From Chara braunii (lineage: Eukaryota; Streptophyta; Charophyceae; Charales; Characeae), in the NCBI GenBank assembly GCA_003427395.1, contig BFEA01000666.1, forward strand, positions 256,267 through 297,731: 41,465 nucleotides of DNA. The letters are read 5' to 3'. This document shows, one piece after another, positions 30,325 through 41,206 of the stretch (positions are counted from its first letter, which is position 1; every line of letters starts with the position of its first letter). Below the pieces are notes generated by a model. The model was not told the DNA's origin, did not search any database, and worked only from the letters and a program-made list of their open reading frames with translations. A program made the position numbers and the translations under genes.

Positions 30325-33297
30325 TTAGGGTTTCGGGGTCAAATTTTGTGTTTTTTTGGATTTTTGCTGCTTTATGCCATATTTAACCTCTGCTCGGACC
30401 ATTGGCGGCGTCAGCCTGTCTCCTCGTCTGGTTACTGAGTTCCTTAGTGTCCAAAGAGTCCACAGTATGGCACCCCTGAGTGTTTCTTCCGCGTATGTGA
30501 ACCCTTGTGGGAAAGGTGTTTCCCTCGCTGCAGTTCCCATTAACAAGAATTGATCTGTCCATCTAGATGTGTAACCGGTGACAGGGATTTGTGAATGCCT
30601 CCACCAGTCCCAAAAGGGCCGAGCAATGTCGCAGTCCAACACGAAATGTTGCAGGTCTTCCATCCGAGTCCCAGGGCATATCTGGCATTCCGTCCTTGCC
30701 TTAGCAGTGCGTTTTGCACACCAAACCGCCACAGGGACTGCTTGGTGCATCATAAGCGAGAGAAAACTAGTATGTTTGACAACAACCAAGTCCATTAGAT
30801 TCACCCAGAATCTGGGTAACACTTCCAGCAATGTTGTCAGCGAGTCTTCAATCCATCCTGTTGCCAACCATCTACGAGCCACCTTCCAGTTGACATCAAC
30901 CTGGGGGGTGGAAAGCAGGTAACCCAGTTTGATCGAATAGCAATGCATCTGTACCATTTCATTTCTGTGCAAGGGGTGTTCCCAGGCCCAATCCCTGGCA
31001 TTAACTGACAAAAGGTAAGAAGGGCGAGAGACGCAGAAAGGGCGATAACCTGTTGCAGTTTCCAAAACACAGACAGGCATCACGTATTGGACAGGCGGTA
31101 AAGGCTCTTGATTTACAGCCAGTGTCAAGGCTGTTCCCAGGCCAAAAAAAACGTCTTGCACCACCCAGCAGGAGTGTGGAATTTCAGTTTCCTCCGAATA
31201 GCTTTCCATTTCCAAATTCGCAGTGGCTGTTCATGGTGCGAATGTTTGTACCACATTCCCTGAACAGGAGTAAGGCCTGCTCTCAGTATCCCCACCCAAG
31301 CATTCGGGATCGCTTGCTGTAGCTGTTGCAGATGGGCGCCAATGTGTCAAAAATTTCCAATCTGACGAAACTGGGTCCCAAATATCAGCTACTGTCCCTA
31401 TGCCTCGTGCCATCCAAGCGTTACCAAAAGCACCTGGTGTGTGACTTTGTAAAGGAATTCCCTGAGTAGTATAGATAAGCGGATTGTGAAACAGATGTTG
31501 AGTAAGTATCCGCTCCACTACCATTGGTGGTGGTTGCAGGGCAGGGGCAACTAGTTTCCAACATACTTGCAAGCGGACGCCGTCCGGGCGGTTCTGCACG
31601 TGCGGCAGACCGCCGGACCGGACCCGCGCGGCGCACGACCAGTTACGCCCCCACCCCCCCCCCCCCCAAAAAAAAAAGCCCCCGTCCGGTCCGGTCCGGT
31701 CCGGTCCGGGGGGAGGGCGCCGCACACAGCAAAGCGGACCGGACCGGACGCTCGTCCGGTTCGGTCCGTCTGCTTGCAAGTATGGTTTCCAAGCTTTCAA
31801 TATGCCTCCCCAGATATCTGGTGGCAGTTGTTTTCTGAGATACGAGTTAGAGAGCAAAGCTAACTAGACATGTTTGGGGTTCTCCCAGCCCCAAATTGAC
31901 AGAAGAGCGGGTTCTGTTAGTTGTTTCCATGCAAAGGTGGAGTCAGCCAGCAGAGCCCACGGTATCCATCTTGCCAACAGCGCCGCAATTTGTCTTTCTG
32001 GGTCCAATACAGCCAGACCTCCTTTCCGTTTAGGCTGTGTGATCACCTCCCAAGCCACTTTGGGTGAGTAGTTGTCTTGGTTTATTTCTTCTTTCCAAAG
32101 GTAATGCGTATCGAGGTGGCGCACAGTCTCTAGGGAGGACGAGTCAAGTTGATAAATCGATCGATGGCACCAAAGTGTAGAAAAACAAGCATTGTTAATG
32201 ACCAAAGATCGTCCATAAAGGCTCACCCCTTTATGGGTGGTCCAAGGCTGGAAGGCCGCACGAAGCGCAGCCAGTGAGAATGTAGAATCCAGTCGCAGTT
32301 GGGGAGCAAATTATACTCGATAGCCCAACAAACGTTCCTATTGTGCAGGCACCACGATCCTCAGACCCCAGTGGTAAGGGTGTTGGGCTCCTGGTGACAC
32401 AAGGACTGATGATTTGGACCAATTGACCGCCGCTTGAGAAACAAGGCAAAAGAGGTCGATAGTCTCCTGCAGGTTTTGAAAAGCATTATCCAACGGGGGG
32501 GTGAAAGCTACTGAATCATCAGCAAAAGCCTCTGATTTTAGTCTGTCTCCGGAGGGTAAAAGGAATCCCGTAATGTCGGGGTTGCTTCTAATCAAAACAT
32601 GCATAACTTCTACATACAATATATTCAATTAAGGGGCCACAGGGCACCCTTCCCTAACCGAACGAGAGAGAGAGAGATCAGTGGGGAAAAAGCACCGTTG
32701 ACACACAGTCGCGAGGCAGCCCCGGCCAAAAGTGCCTTGACTGCGTGACGAAACTTGGGTCCGAATCCAAATGTCGTCATCGTGGCTTGTAAGAATTCTC
32801 ATCCCACCCGATGATACGCTTTGTCCTGATCAAATAGTATAATTGCCATTTGTTTGTCCTTTGCTGTCACCCATTCCATAAATCTTTCCACAGTCATAAC
32901 ATTGTAGAGGATTTGTCTCCCTTGCGAAAAGGCCGTTTGCGAAGGGTGAATGATCGCCGTCAGAACTTGTTGCAATCTTGCTGTTAGGATTTTTGAGAAA
33001 ATCTTATAAACTGCGGGCATCAATGTGATTGGTCGATAATTGCGGACATCTGTCCGGTCCCCTTTTCTAAAAGCGAACGTAATGATTCCTTCTAATGCAG
33101 AGGCAGGCAAAGCCCCCCCAATTCCATACTGTTTGGCACACAGTCAAAAGTTCTGGAGTCAACAAAGGAGAAGATCGTTTAAAGAAGGTGGAAGGCAGTC
33201 CATCGATCCCTGGTGCTTTGTGATCTGCCAACGATTTAATAGCTTCAATCAGTTCTTGCTGTGTTATATCGGCTTCCAACAATTGAAGCTGCTGTTG
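30325..33297 (-). pseudogene. LINE-B ORF2 fragment: reverse transcriptase and zf-RVT
   Basis: Motifs in order on the minus strand: DHKAPGIDGLP (about 33200), RKGDRTDVRNYRPITLM, SQTAFSQGRQI, LFDQDKAYHRV (motif A, about 32825), SRSVREGCPVAP (motif B, about 32650), AFADDSV (about 32524), QAAVNWSKS, then LYGRSLVINN and RKGGLAVLDP. Last comes CQICPGTRMEDLQHFVLDC (about 30635-30690, CX2C...HX4C). The frame shifts several times (near 33110, 32805, 32630, 32340, 32230 and 31860), so no intact product remains. The MITE at 31562-31784 lies inside the reading frame without breaking it. Confidence 0.8.
31554..31792. mobile_element. MITE with 13-bp TIRs and 8-bp target duplication
   Basis: The element proper is 31562-31784 (223 bp). 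Its left end catacttgcaagc is the exact reverse complement of the right end gcttgcaagtatg. The word gtttccaa flanks it at 31554-31561 and 31785-31792. Both the TIR and the 8-bp duplication fit a hAT-like non-autonomous element. The inside is very GC-rich, with a C-run, an A-run and about five copies of tccgg (31686-31711), plus inverted ggaccgg words. Element plus duplication adds 231 bp, a multiple of three. Confidence 0.85.
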
Positions 33298-33820
33298 TGT
33301 TAGCTTGCGGTGTGACGAGACCGAGGCAGAGCAAAGAGGTTGAGGGAGAGAGAGAGAGAGAGGGAGAGAGGGAGAGCACATACACACACTCACTCGACTC
33401 GACACGACGGACGCAGACACGAACTGATAAAGTCTCAAAGTCGCAAAGTTGCAATCTTGGATTCCGAACACAAAGTCGCGGCAAGTCACACTGAAGCACA
33501 AGCACTGAGGCCGAAGGCCGAATGCCCCAACGGGGCTTGAGTTCGGACTTAAGTACCGGACTCAGGCTCAGTACGGAGGGCCGAGGTGCGGCCTGCCTGA
33601 GGACTGGACTGAGGATCGCAGGTCTGCGTATGGGCGCCAGAATGCCGGATGGCGTCAAGTATCGAAATCCGAAAGTGCCAGTGGAGGGATTCGAGAACGG
33701 GCGCCAACTGCAGAGGGCGCCAACAGTCAAGAACCGGAGATGAAGAACTCATAATAAAATAGCATCCTGGTGGTTGGTAACCCGCGGACCAGGGATCGAG
33801 CCCTGGCTGAGTCCGTAACA
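33298..33820 (-). repeat. 3' LTR of the chromovirus
   Basis: On the minus strand it starts TGTTACGGAC at 33820, right after the polypurine tract, and ends ...CTAACA at 33298 (523 bp, TGTTA/TAACA ends). An alternative end is ...GTCACA at 33311. It holds a perfect hairpin (ccaggg/ccctgg, 33789-33806), two copies of ggcgccaac 16 bp apart (33700 and 33716), and a GA-rich tract on the + strand near its 3' end (33343-33375). The predicted 5-bp target duplication is tgttg (33293-33297), and its partner should lie past the right edge. Confidence 0.6.
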
Positions 33821-33834
33821 CTATCCCCTCCATC
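33821..33834 (-). promoter_or_regulatory. Polypurine tract
   Basis: The minus strand reads gatggaggggatag immediately before the TGTTAC of the LTR. This is the expected position and composition of the plus-strand primer of an LTR retrotransposon. Confidence 0.7.
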
Positions 33835-33929
33835 TAGAAGGCAACGTCCCGGCTGCCAAAAGTCATGAAACAATGCTGAAAGCTGCAAAGGATTGGACGG
33901 GGCTGATCACTGGTCAGCCAGGGTATAAT

Positions 33930-34136
33930 GATGGACTAAGGGCTTAGGGACAACGGGGAACATGGAAATCCTACTGATGAGCGAAGGGTTTAGGAACTGA
34001 GGGGAACAGGGTGGTCCTATTAATGAGCTAAAGGTTTAGGGATAACGGGGAACGGGGTAATCCTACTGATGAACTAAGGGTTTCGGAATTGCGGGGAACA
34101 TGGTGGTCCTATTGTTGAACTAAGGGTTTTCAGGGG
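33930..34136 (-). repeat. 46-bp minisatellite in the chromovirus 3' region
   Basis: Units start at 33930, 33976, 34022, 34068 and 34114 (partial), all exactly 46 bp apart. Shared words are gat-gaactaagggttt, cggggaac and tcctatt/tcctact. Alternate units resemble each other more (tcctact against tcctatt), hinting at a 92-bp higher-order unit. It lies between pol and the LTR, a region known to seed tandem repeats in plant LTR elements. Confidence 0.9.
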
Positions 34137-34706
34137 TATGGTTGCAAGATTTCTGGGTAGTGGTTATGCGAAAGTCTTGGGAACAACTCTTTGAGGGAAC
34201 TGTCTTCAGTCGTCTGAGGACGTCGTCAACGGGGCTTCAGCTTGAATGTCCCAGTAGCATGAGGCGTCCGGTAATCTTGATCTGGTGCTGAGGTCTGATC
34301 CGGATGGCAGGTCACAAACTAATATCGATGTTTGTCAAGGTTGCTGCTCCAGAAGTCTGCGAGTCCAATGTGTCGGCCAATGGGAACAACATGGTGGCCA
34401 ACCAGTTGTTTCATCTCCTCGAACAGAGCAGCGGCATGCCATCGTCCTCGTGCGCTTGCCATTAGATCCATTATCGCCGGCGATGCGCAGGGGCCACATA
34501 GGGAACTTGGACAAGAGAGACAAGGATGTGGCGAGGACGGATGGGAGAACGGGGCGAGGCGGAGGCAAGAGCGGATCAGACAAGGGGGGCTCAAGAGGCA
34601 AGGGTTTTGCTGGGTACAGGGGTATGTGTAGAGCAGGAATGCAGGGTTTGGGCGAGGTCGAGGTGAGATTTATGCAAGGGTTCGGGGTTTCAGTTATATT
34701 ATGTAT
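34137..34706 (-). other. Chromovirus 3' non-coding region
   Basis: This is the stretch between the pol stop and the minisatellite. Open frames on both strands have no recognisable domain. Confidence 0.4.
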
Positions 34707-35078
34707 CTAGGGTATAGGGTGAGCATGATCATAGGCGCGAACAAGCTTCATAGCATTCTTAAGGTTAGCAAGAGGTTCCCATGTAGATTCTTCGTCAGGG
34801 TATCTTGTCCATTTAACTTTGTATATTGTGATTGGTTCAGGGTGGTCAGATACCTAAGTAGTTCTTCGTCCTATGATGGCTTCAACGACGAATTCAGGGC
34901 CTGCGGGTAACATGATTGGTGGAGGTCTAGGATATGGGCGGTCAGTGAATTGGGTTGGGGATTCATGGTATTCTTTTAGGTATTCGACGTGGAAGATCGG
35001 GTGGACATGACTCATGTCAGGGGGGAGTTGGAGTTTGTAGTTGACGTGGGAGGTTTGTTCAATGACGGGGAAGGGTCA
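34707..35078 (-). pseudogene. Chromovirus pol C-terminus: chromodomain
   Basis: In the integrase frame, after a TGA at 35078-35076, come the SHVNYKLQLPPDM and HPIFHVEYLK blocks typical of the chromovirus integrase tail. A chromodomain follows (about 34895-34709) with EFVVEAIIGRR, YKVKWTRYPDEESTWEP and a C-terminal helix. A TAG at 34856-34854 breaks it, and the final stop is TAG at 34709-34707. Chromodomains of this family bind methylated histone H3 and steer insertion to heterochromatin. The aromatic cage cannot be fully judged across the stop. Confidence 0.8.
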
Positions 35079-36722
35079 GAGCCACTTGTTCGAGAGTTTC
35101 TTGGACAAGTTGTGTTCGGGTTCAAAGCGTTTGGCGGAGAGCCAGACTTTGTCCCCTACTTTGAATTGCAAGTCACGTCGGTGTTTGTTAGTATTGTTTG
35201 CTTGTTGTTCTTGTGTTCTTTCAAGGGCTTCGGTTGCTTCTATGAGGAGTCGATTCATTGTTGCTACCCATTCATTGAGAGAAGGGCAGGGAGTGGAGGG
35301 GTTGAGTTGCGAGGGGAGCAGGAAATCGGAGGGCAGGCGCGGGTGATAGCCAAGGTCAGGGTAGAATGGAGTCATGTCAGTGGAAGGACGGACAACGTTG
35401 TTGTAGGCGATCTCGACGGTGGTGAGCAACTGATCCCAGTCGTGTTGATGTGGATGACAATACTTCTGCATGATTCCTTGGAGAGTACCGTTCATCTTCT
35501 CGGTTTGTCCATCGGTCTGTGGGTGGAATGCAGTGCTATACTTGAGTGTGGTTTCAAAGGCTTTAAAGAGGTTTTTCCAGAATTGTGAAAGGAAGCAAGG
35601 GTCACGGTCGTTGATGATGTTCTCGGGGAGACCGTGATGGCGAGCGACATGGTCGAAGAAGAGAATGGCGACGTCCTTGGCGTTGTGCGATGTGGTGCAA
35701 GGGATGAAGTGGGCGCGTTTAGTCAAGCGGCAAACAATGACATAGATGCAATCATGTCCGCGGTCAGTCTTGGGGAGACCGCGGACGAAGTCCATGGAGA
35801 TGGAATGCCACCGGTGGGTGCGGATCGGCAATGATTGTAGCTTGCCAGGCTTTGCGTGGTTCAAGGGGTTGACGGCTTGACACGTGGAGCATGAGCAGAT
35901 GTATGCTTTGACGTCGGCGAGTAGGGAAGGCCAGTGAAAGTAGCGGGAGATGGTGTCGAATGTTTTTTGGAACCCAAGATGGCCGACAGTCTTGGCATTG
36001 TGGTGTTTGGCCAAGAGCTGGGTACGGAGACCACATGCGTCAGGGATGCAAAGTCGGCGAGTGCCTTTGGTATCGATGTAAAGGAGATTGTCATGGAGGG
36101 AGTAGTCAGGGACAGGATTGAGGTCACGAAGCTTATTGTAGATGGTGGGGAAGTCTGGGCAAGAGAGATAGCCTTGGGTGTAGCGATGATGAAGAGACGG
36201 GAGGAGTTGGATATGTGTTATTGTGGCGTAAATTTTGTCAGGGGGTTTGTGATTGGAGCGTCGGGAGAGGGCATTGGCAACACGGTTGTTTTTGCCGGGC
36301 GTATGGCAGATGGTGAAGGTGATGGTGAAGGTGAACTGGGTGAGAAAGTCTAACCAGCGAGCTTGTCGTGGGGTAATGTTTTTCTTTGTTAGGATAGAAG
36401 AGACGATGGTGTTATCCATGCGGACGGTGAAGTATAGCCCGTCGAGGTACGGGCGCCAACCTTTGAGGGTGTGGATCACGTCGAGGAGCTCATTCTCGTT
36501 GAAGGGGTAATTCATTTCTGCGGGCAGGAGTTTCTTGCTGGCGAAGGCAAGGGGGTATTCGCCCGGTGGAGCCTCGGGGTGGGTAGGGGATTCCTTAATG
36601 GAGGGAGTTTCGGGGGCGTCACGAGGGAAATGTTGGGACAGGAGGGCTCCAATGGCGAAGTCGGAGGCGTCGGTGGTGACGTAGAAATGGCGAGTGGGGT
36701 TGGCGATCTTGAGGACGGGGCG
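35079..36722 (-). pseudogene. Chromovirus pol: RNase H and integrase
   Basis: The RNase H part has TDASDFAIGALLSQ (about 36670), NENELLDVIHTLKGWRPYL and NNRVANALSRR. The integrase has an HHCC zinc region (KHHNAKTVGHLGF ... CSCSTCQ, about 35880-36010) and a DD35E core: MDFVRGLP (about 35790), NDRDPCF (about 35610) and HPQTDGQTEKMN (about 35505). There are 35 residues between the second Asp and the Glu. The tail has KVGDKVWLSAK. This is the longest open piece of the element and all catalytic residues are kept. A frameshift near 36720 separates it from the RT and a TGA at 35078 cuts it from the chromodomain. Confidence 0.9.
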
Positions 36723-37470
36723 GTGGTGATGAGTTGTTTGATGGCATCGAAGGCATTTTGGCGGCGGTCGTTCCAAGTGAAGGGTTCGTCCTTGCGGGTG
36801 AGTTCGTGGAGAGGGTACGAGATGTCGGAGAAGTTGCAGATAAAGGGGCGGTAGTAGTTGGCAAGGCTGAGAAATGATCGGAGTTGGAGTAGGGTCTTGG
36901 GAGGTGGATACTGGACGAGGGTGGTGACCTTCGATGGGTCCATGCGGATACCTTCAGCGGAGACGATGTGGCCAAGGTATTCAACGCTTGAAGCGTCAAA
37001 GGTGCATTTGTTGAGCTTGGCGTAGAATTTTTGCTCTCTAAGGATAGAGAGGACTTGGTGGAGATGTTGAAGGTGGGACTCGAAGGTGGGGCTATAGACG
37101 AGGATATCATCGAGGTAGACGACGACACAAACTTCCAGGAGGTCGAGGAAAATGTGATTCATTGTAGATTGGAATGTGGCGGGGGNGTTTGTGAGGCCGA
37201 AGGGCATCACGAGGAATTCGTAGTGCCCGAATTGGGAACGAAAGGCGGTCTTGTGGGTCTCCTCCTCGCGGATGCGGATCTGGTGGAAGCCACTGCGAAG
37301 GTCGATCTTGGTAAAATACTTGGCTCCACGGAGTCGATCGAGAAGCTCGGAGATCCGAGGTAGGGGGTACTTGTTCTTGATAGTGATCCGGTTCAAGGCG
37401 TGGTAGTCTGTGCACATCTGAAGTTCCGATGTTCCGCCTTTCTTTACGAAAAGGCAGCTTGTGCCGAAGG
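36720..37470 (-). pseudogene. Chromovirus pol: reverse transcriptase
   Basis: Motifs are [35 protein letters not shown] (motif A Asp), [32 protein letters not shown] (YLDD catalytic box, about 37091-37125), KCTFDASSVEYLGHIVS and YYRPFI. The n at 37186 hides one residue just before PATFQ. A frameshift near 37470, in a run of five C, separates it from the protease region, and another near 36720 separates it from RNase H. Catalytic residues are intact. Confidence 0.9.
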
Positions 37471-38430
37471 GGGATGAACTCGGCTAATGAATCCTTTCTC
37501 AAGGAGTTCATGGAGTTTCCGCTTCATTTCTTCGGCTTCTGGAACAGAGAGTTGGTATGGAGGGCAGCAAGGTGGAGAGTGACTGGGTTCCAACTCGATG
37601 GTGTGGGATACGCCACGATCCGGAGGTAATTCGGCAGGCAAGGACTCAGGGAAGACGTCCTTGAACTCGTCGAGGATGGATGTGAGGGTGGGGTTGGAGG
37701 GGGGGGCTTGGCCGGGTTTGTCTGTTGGGAGCAGGTGCTCGCGGTCAAGGACAAGGCAATAGTAGGTGGAGTCAGGGTTTGTGCGAGCCATGTGAAGGAA
37801 TTGGTGCGGGGTGACGGAGCTTGGGGAGGTGAGATAGGGGAGATAGGGAATGTCGATTGTGTCAGGGGGGTTGGTAAGGCGGAGGAAGTTGGGGTGGAAC
37901 GCATATTGCACGTAGCGTTCCAGCCACGATGTTCCCAAAACGATATGGCACATTAAGTGCATGACATCGAATGAGACCTGACTGCGGAGGGTTCCGACAA
38001 TCATGGTGGTCTCGGGAACCGTACGATGTACTATGACGACGGTGTCTTTGTCCCCTAAACGAATCGTAGTCGGGGAGTCGTATCCGGTAGAGGTAAGACC
38101 AGCTTTTCGGACACACGCGTCGGTGATGAAGTATCCGGTGGCTCCAATGTCGAGGAGGGCCCGAAACTTAGTCGTTGACACACCAAGGGTGGCGGCGATG
38201 AATTTGAGGTGAAAGCAAGATGAGTTGGCGGTGGAGATAATGGTGTTGAGGCGGCGTTGTTCATTGTCTAATCGGACAAGCCGATCGTGTCGGGCTTGTT
38301 CCTCAACAACATCAGAGAAGGTGACAGAGGATGGATTTGGAAGGAGGGTTGAGGAACAAGTGGCAGTGAGGGGGGCGTCAGGGGACGAGGTTTGCGACGC
38401 CTGGGGGTCATCCGATGGGGGGTGCGGCAC
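37471..38430 (-). pseudogene. Chromovirus pol N-terminus: aspartic protease
   Basis: The retropepsin core reads LLDIGATGYFI near 38150, with Ile where the family has Ser or Thr (D-S/T-G-A). A single base change (AGT to ATT) would explain it and should harm activity. The downstream flap and second hydrophobic motif HIVLGTSWLERY (about 37925) are present. The frame continues into the connector to RT (EFKDVFPESLPAELPPDRG) and ends at the frameshift near 37470. The frame differs by one from gag, so a gag-pol frameshift or decay lies between. Confidence 0.8.
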
Positions 38431-38554
38431 TGGACAGGGGGGAGGCAGATGTTATGTCGCTGCCAAATGGGCCACCGGTGGGATGGAGATCGTCACTGAT
38501 GGGGTGGCCGACAGACTAGTGATCGATGTCGGGGCGGAGACCTGGGGACAGTGT

Positions 38555-40245
38555 TCAGGTCGAGGAGGGGTCCGCTCCTGTCGAGGGGGGTGATGCAGAG
38601 GTTATAGGGCGGGGAGCCGCAGACTGGCGTGTGAAATATCTAGCATTTGAGCAGTCTGTTTGCAGGTGGCCTAATTGACGGCACCGGAAACATCCACCCT
38701 TTGCCTGAAGGTGGGCTATTTCCTCGGGTGTGAGTTTCTTGAGGCGGCTCATGAGGTTGGTCGGGGGAGGGCGGCTGGAGCGATCTCTCTTTTCCATTCG
38801 CATGAGGTGAATGGCAGAGAGTTCGTCGAGGGAGAGCGATGTGGTGTCTAGTGAAACGGAGAGGGTGTCAAGGTCGGGGGCGGTGAACTCGTCCGAGGAG
38901 GTGGTGGATGTGGTGTCCTCAGAGGCGATGTTGTGGAAGAAGCGAGGGCGGGGAGGGGCCGATGTAAGTGCGGTCTTGTAGGGGGAGAGGATGCGGTCGA
39001 GTTGGAGGGCACGAGTGAGAAGGTCGGCGAGGTTCATGGGGGGCTCGTGGACAAGGGCGGCCGCTAGGTCTTTGCGGCATACGCGCTTAACGCGGGAGAT
39101 GAAGGCGAAGTCGCTGACGACGTCGATGGGGATATGTTGACGAAGCGAGGGGACGTATTGCACAAAACAGTCGGTTGGGCCGTTTGGTTGGAGCCGGCAG
39201 AATTGGTCAATGTAGTTGTCGACCGTTTTCTGTGGGCGGACGGTGGAGGTGATGAGGGTGGCCCACTCAAGGAAGGTGTGAGGTCAGAGACTAGCGTGGT
39301 GGCGATTGGTCATTTCGGTGTACCACCAGCGAGCAACGTTGTCTAGGAGTCGGCCACCAGCGATGGGGAGCCAGTGGACGACAAGAATGTTGTGGAGGGA
39401 GAAGGCTTGTTGAAGTTTGGTTAGAAAGAGGAAGACATCCTAATGGGGTTGGCCTGAGAAGGTGGGAATCTCGTTGGTGCGGAATGATGGGGGGATTTTG
39501 CCTTCTCTGGGGTTAGTGCCACTTAGTGGCCGCAAGGGCATTGAAATCAAGGGTGGGAGAGGAAAAGTCGACTAGGGTGAAATCATTGGCGGGGTTGGTG
39601 GGGATGAGAGCATTTGGGGGAAGTAGAGGAAGAGCGGGGTACATAGCTTGTGGAATGGTCTGGGTATAGGTGGGGATGGTGGAGGTGATAACGGACGAAG
39701 TCAAGAGGGGTTTTGATTGGGGGAGGATGGTTGACGATCGTGACGGCGGGGGTTTGCGGCTGGGTGACTATGGTGGAGGTAGTGGTGGATGAAGGTGGGG
39801 GTGTGGAGGACGTGCTAGCGGAGAGGGCGGCGGATGTGGGCATGGTCGTAGAGGGGGGTGCGGTGGTCGTAACCACTATGATTGTCGGGGGTTGATGCTC
39901 GATAGAGGTCGCACGGTCGGATACGCCAGAGATATTGGTTTCAATTTTGGTGATGGAAGCCCGGATGTCCGTTTGGAAAGAGGACATCATGCGAATGAGG
40001 GTGGCGATATCGGTGGCAATGGTGGGCTTGGATCTTTGTTTGCCCATAAGCTCGCGGGCGAGGCTGTGAAGAGACTGGGTGTTGACGGCGGTCATATCGA
40101 TGTTGGAGGATTGGGCCATTTTGGGGGAAGATGGAGTGGATGCGGTGGCTGAGGCGACGACTGCGGATGAGGTGGAGGCTGATGTGGCGGCAGCGGCGGC
40201 GACGTCGGCGGCTGCGCCCTGAGAGTTCTTGCTTTGGCGTGGCAT
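38555..40245 (-). pseudogene. Chromovirus gag with CCHC zinc knuckle
   Basis: I choose the ATG at 40245 (MPRQSKNSQG) over the upstream GTG. The N-terminus is low-complexity Ala/Ser/Thr. A retrotransposon capsid-type core follows (RWWYTEM, FLEWATLI, VDNYIDQFCRL, about 39180-39330), then CFRCRQLGHLQTDC (38692-38651), a canonical CX2CX4HX4C knuckle that packages RNA. Breaks are frameshifts near 39700 and 39510, TAG at 39442-39440 and TGA at 39286-39284. The frame then runs clean to the stop at 38555. Confidence 0.8.
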
Positions 40246-41140
40246 GCGGAGATTCACGAGTGGCGGGGGGGGGGGGTGGGGAGGGTATTTACAACATTAA
40301 TTGATTTATTCAAAAATAAAGAAAGGTATTTGCGAAAACAGTAAATGAATAAAATGGGAATTAATTCAAAATAAATTATATCGATTTGGAGTAATTTATT
40401 TGAGATTAATTTGAAAATTCGGAAAGGATTTCGAGGGAGAAAAGTTGGAAAGACGAAATTTTCAGGAATGAAATAAATGCTGAAAATGTCAAAAAAAGAT
40501 AATTAATTTCAAAAAAAGTAAATTTCGGTTAAATTTAATCCGAAATTAATTATGGGGTATGAAAAGCGTGAAATTTCAAAAGGAATTAAGTAAAGTATTC
40601 CCGAAGTTCAAGAATTTTGAAAGAGAATTTGTTCCTAGTAATTAAAATATACGAGAAAAGGAAATTAAGTAAAATTATTTTTGAATTTTGAAAAAAAAAG
40701 AAATATTGAAAAAGAATTTAATTAATTCTAACGTATTTTCAAAAATTTTGAAAAAGAATGAATTAAAAGTTGTTTGTCGAAAAAGAATTAATTAGAAATG
40801 TTTTCGAATTACGAAAAAGAAATGTCGAAAAAGAATTTAATTAATTCTGGAATATTTTCGAATTAAAATTTTTGAAAAAGAATTGATTAAAATAATTTTC
40901 GAATTTCAAGGAAGAAATGCCGAGAAAGAATAACTAATTCTACGTATTTTTGAAAGTTTCGAAAAAGAAAATATTTTCGGAAAGGAAATGTTGGAAAAGA
41001 TAATTAATTAAGTATTTGTAAATTTACAAGAATTGCAAATGAATAATAAAAAGGAATTATAAATAAATAAAGGGGTAAATGACGAACTATGATTGATTGG
41101 GTGGTAGCGTGGTGGGTAGGGAAAAGAAAAGGTTTGCACG
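40246..41140 (-). other. AT-rich leader-like region with a degenerate gaaaaagaatt motif
   Basis: About 750 bp (40290-41090) are built of loosely repeated words such as gaaaaagaatt, aattaattct and ttttcgaatt. A G-run (40264-40277) lies next to gag. No primer-binding site or LTR match is found. It may be an unusually long leader or a foreign insertion upstream of gag. Confidence 0.5.
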
Positions 41141-41149
41141 CGGGGATTG

Positions 41150-41206
41150 GTGATGATGATAATGATGGTGATGATGGTGATGAGGATGATGATGATGATG
41201 ATGATG
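41150..41206. repeat. GAT/GGT microsatellite
   Basis: An impure run of gat and ggt triplets is followed by a strongly G-rich tract to the right edge. It gives poly-His frames on the minus strand that I do not take as protein. Confidence 0.9.

Larger units (their letters stand above)
29863..33297 (-). mobile_element. LINE-B: minus-strand non-LTR retrotransposon, 5' part displaced
   Basis: Read on the minus strand it begins inside the RT domain at 33297, where the chromovirus LTR abuts. It runs through RT motifs and a zf-RVT domain to a stop at 30325. A 3' UTR of about 460 bp then ends with AATAAA (29878-29873) and no poly(A). No endonuclease is seen. By nesting logic the missing 5' part should lie beyond the right edge of the window, on the far side of the chromovirus. 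It is a different family from LINE-A by protein sequence and 3' end. Confidence 0.8.

Noticed and set aside
33691-33727. Primer-binding site (gttggcgcc words) that would make this a 5' LTR
   Set aside because: The words lie within the LTR, occur twice, and the pol gene is on the other side. The polypurine tract fixes this as the 3' LTR.
34989-35588. Plus-strand 199-codon frame and other plus frames at 34.3-40.2 kb
   Set aside because: They are antisense shadows of the minus-strand chromovirus gag-pol.
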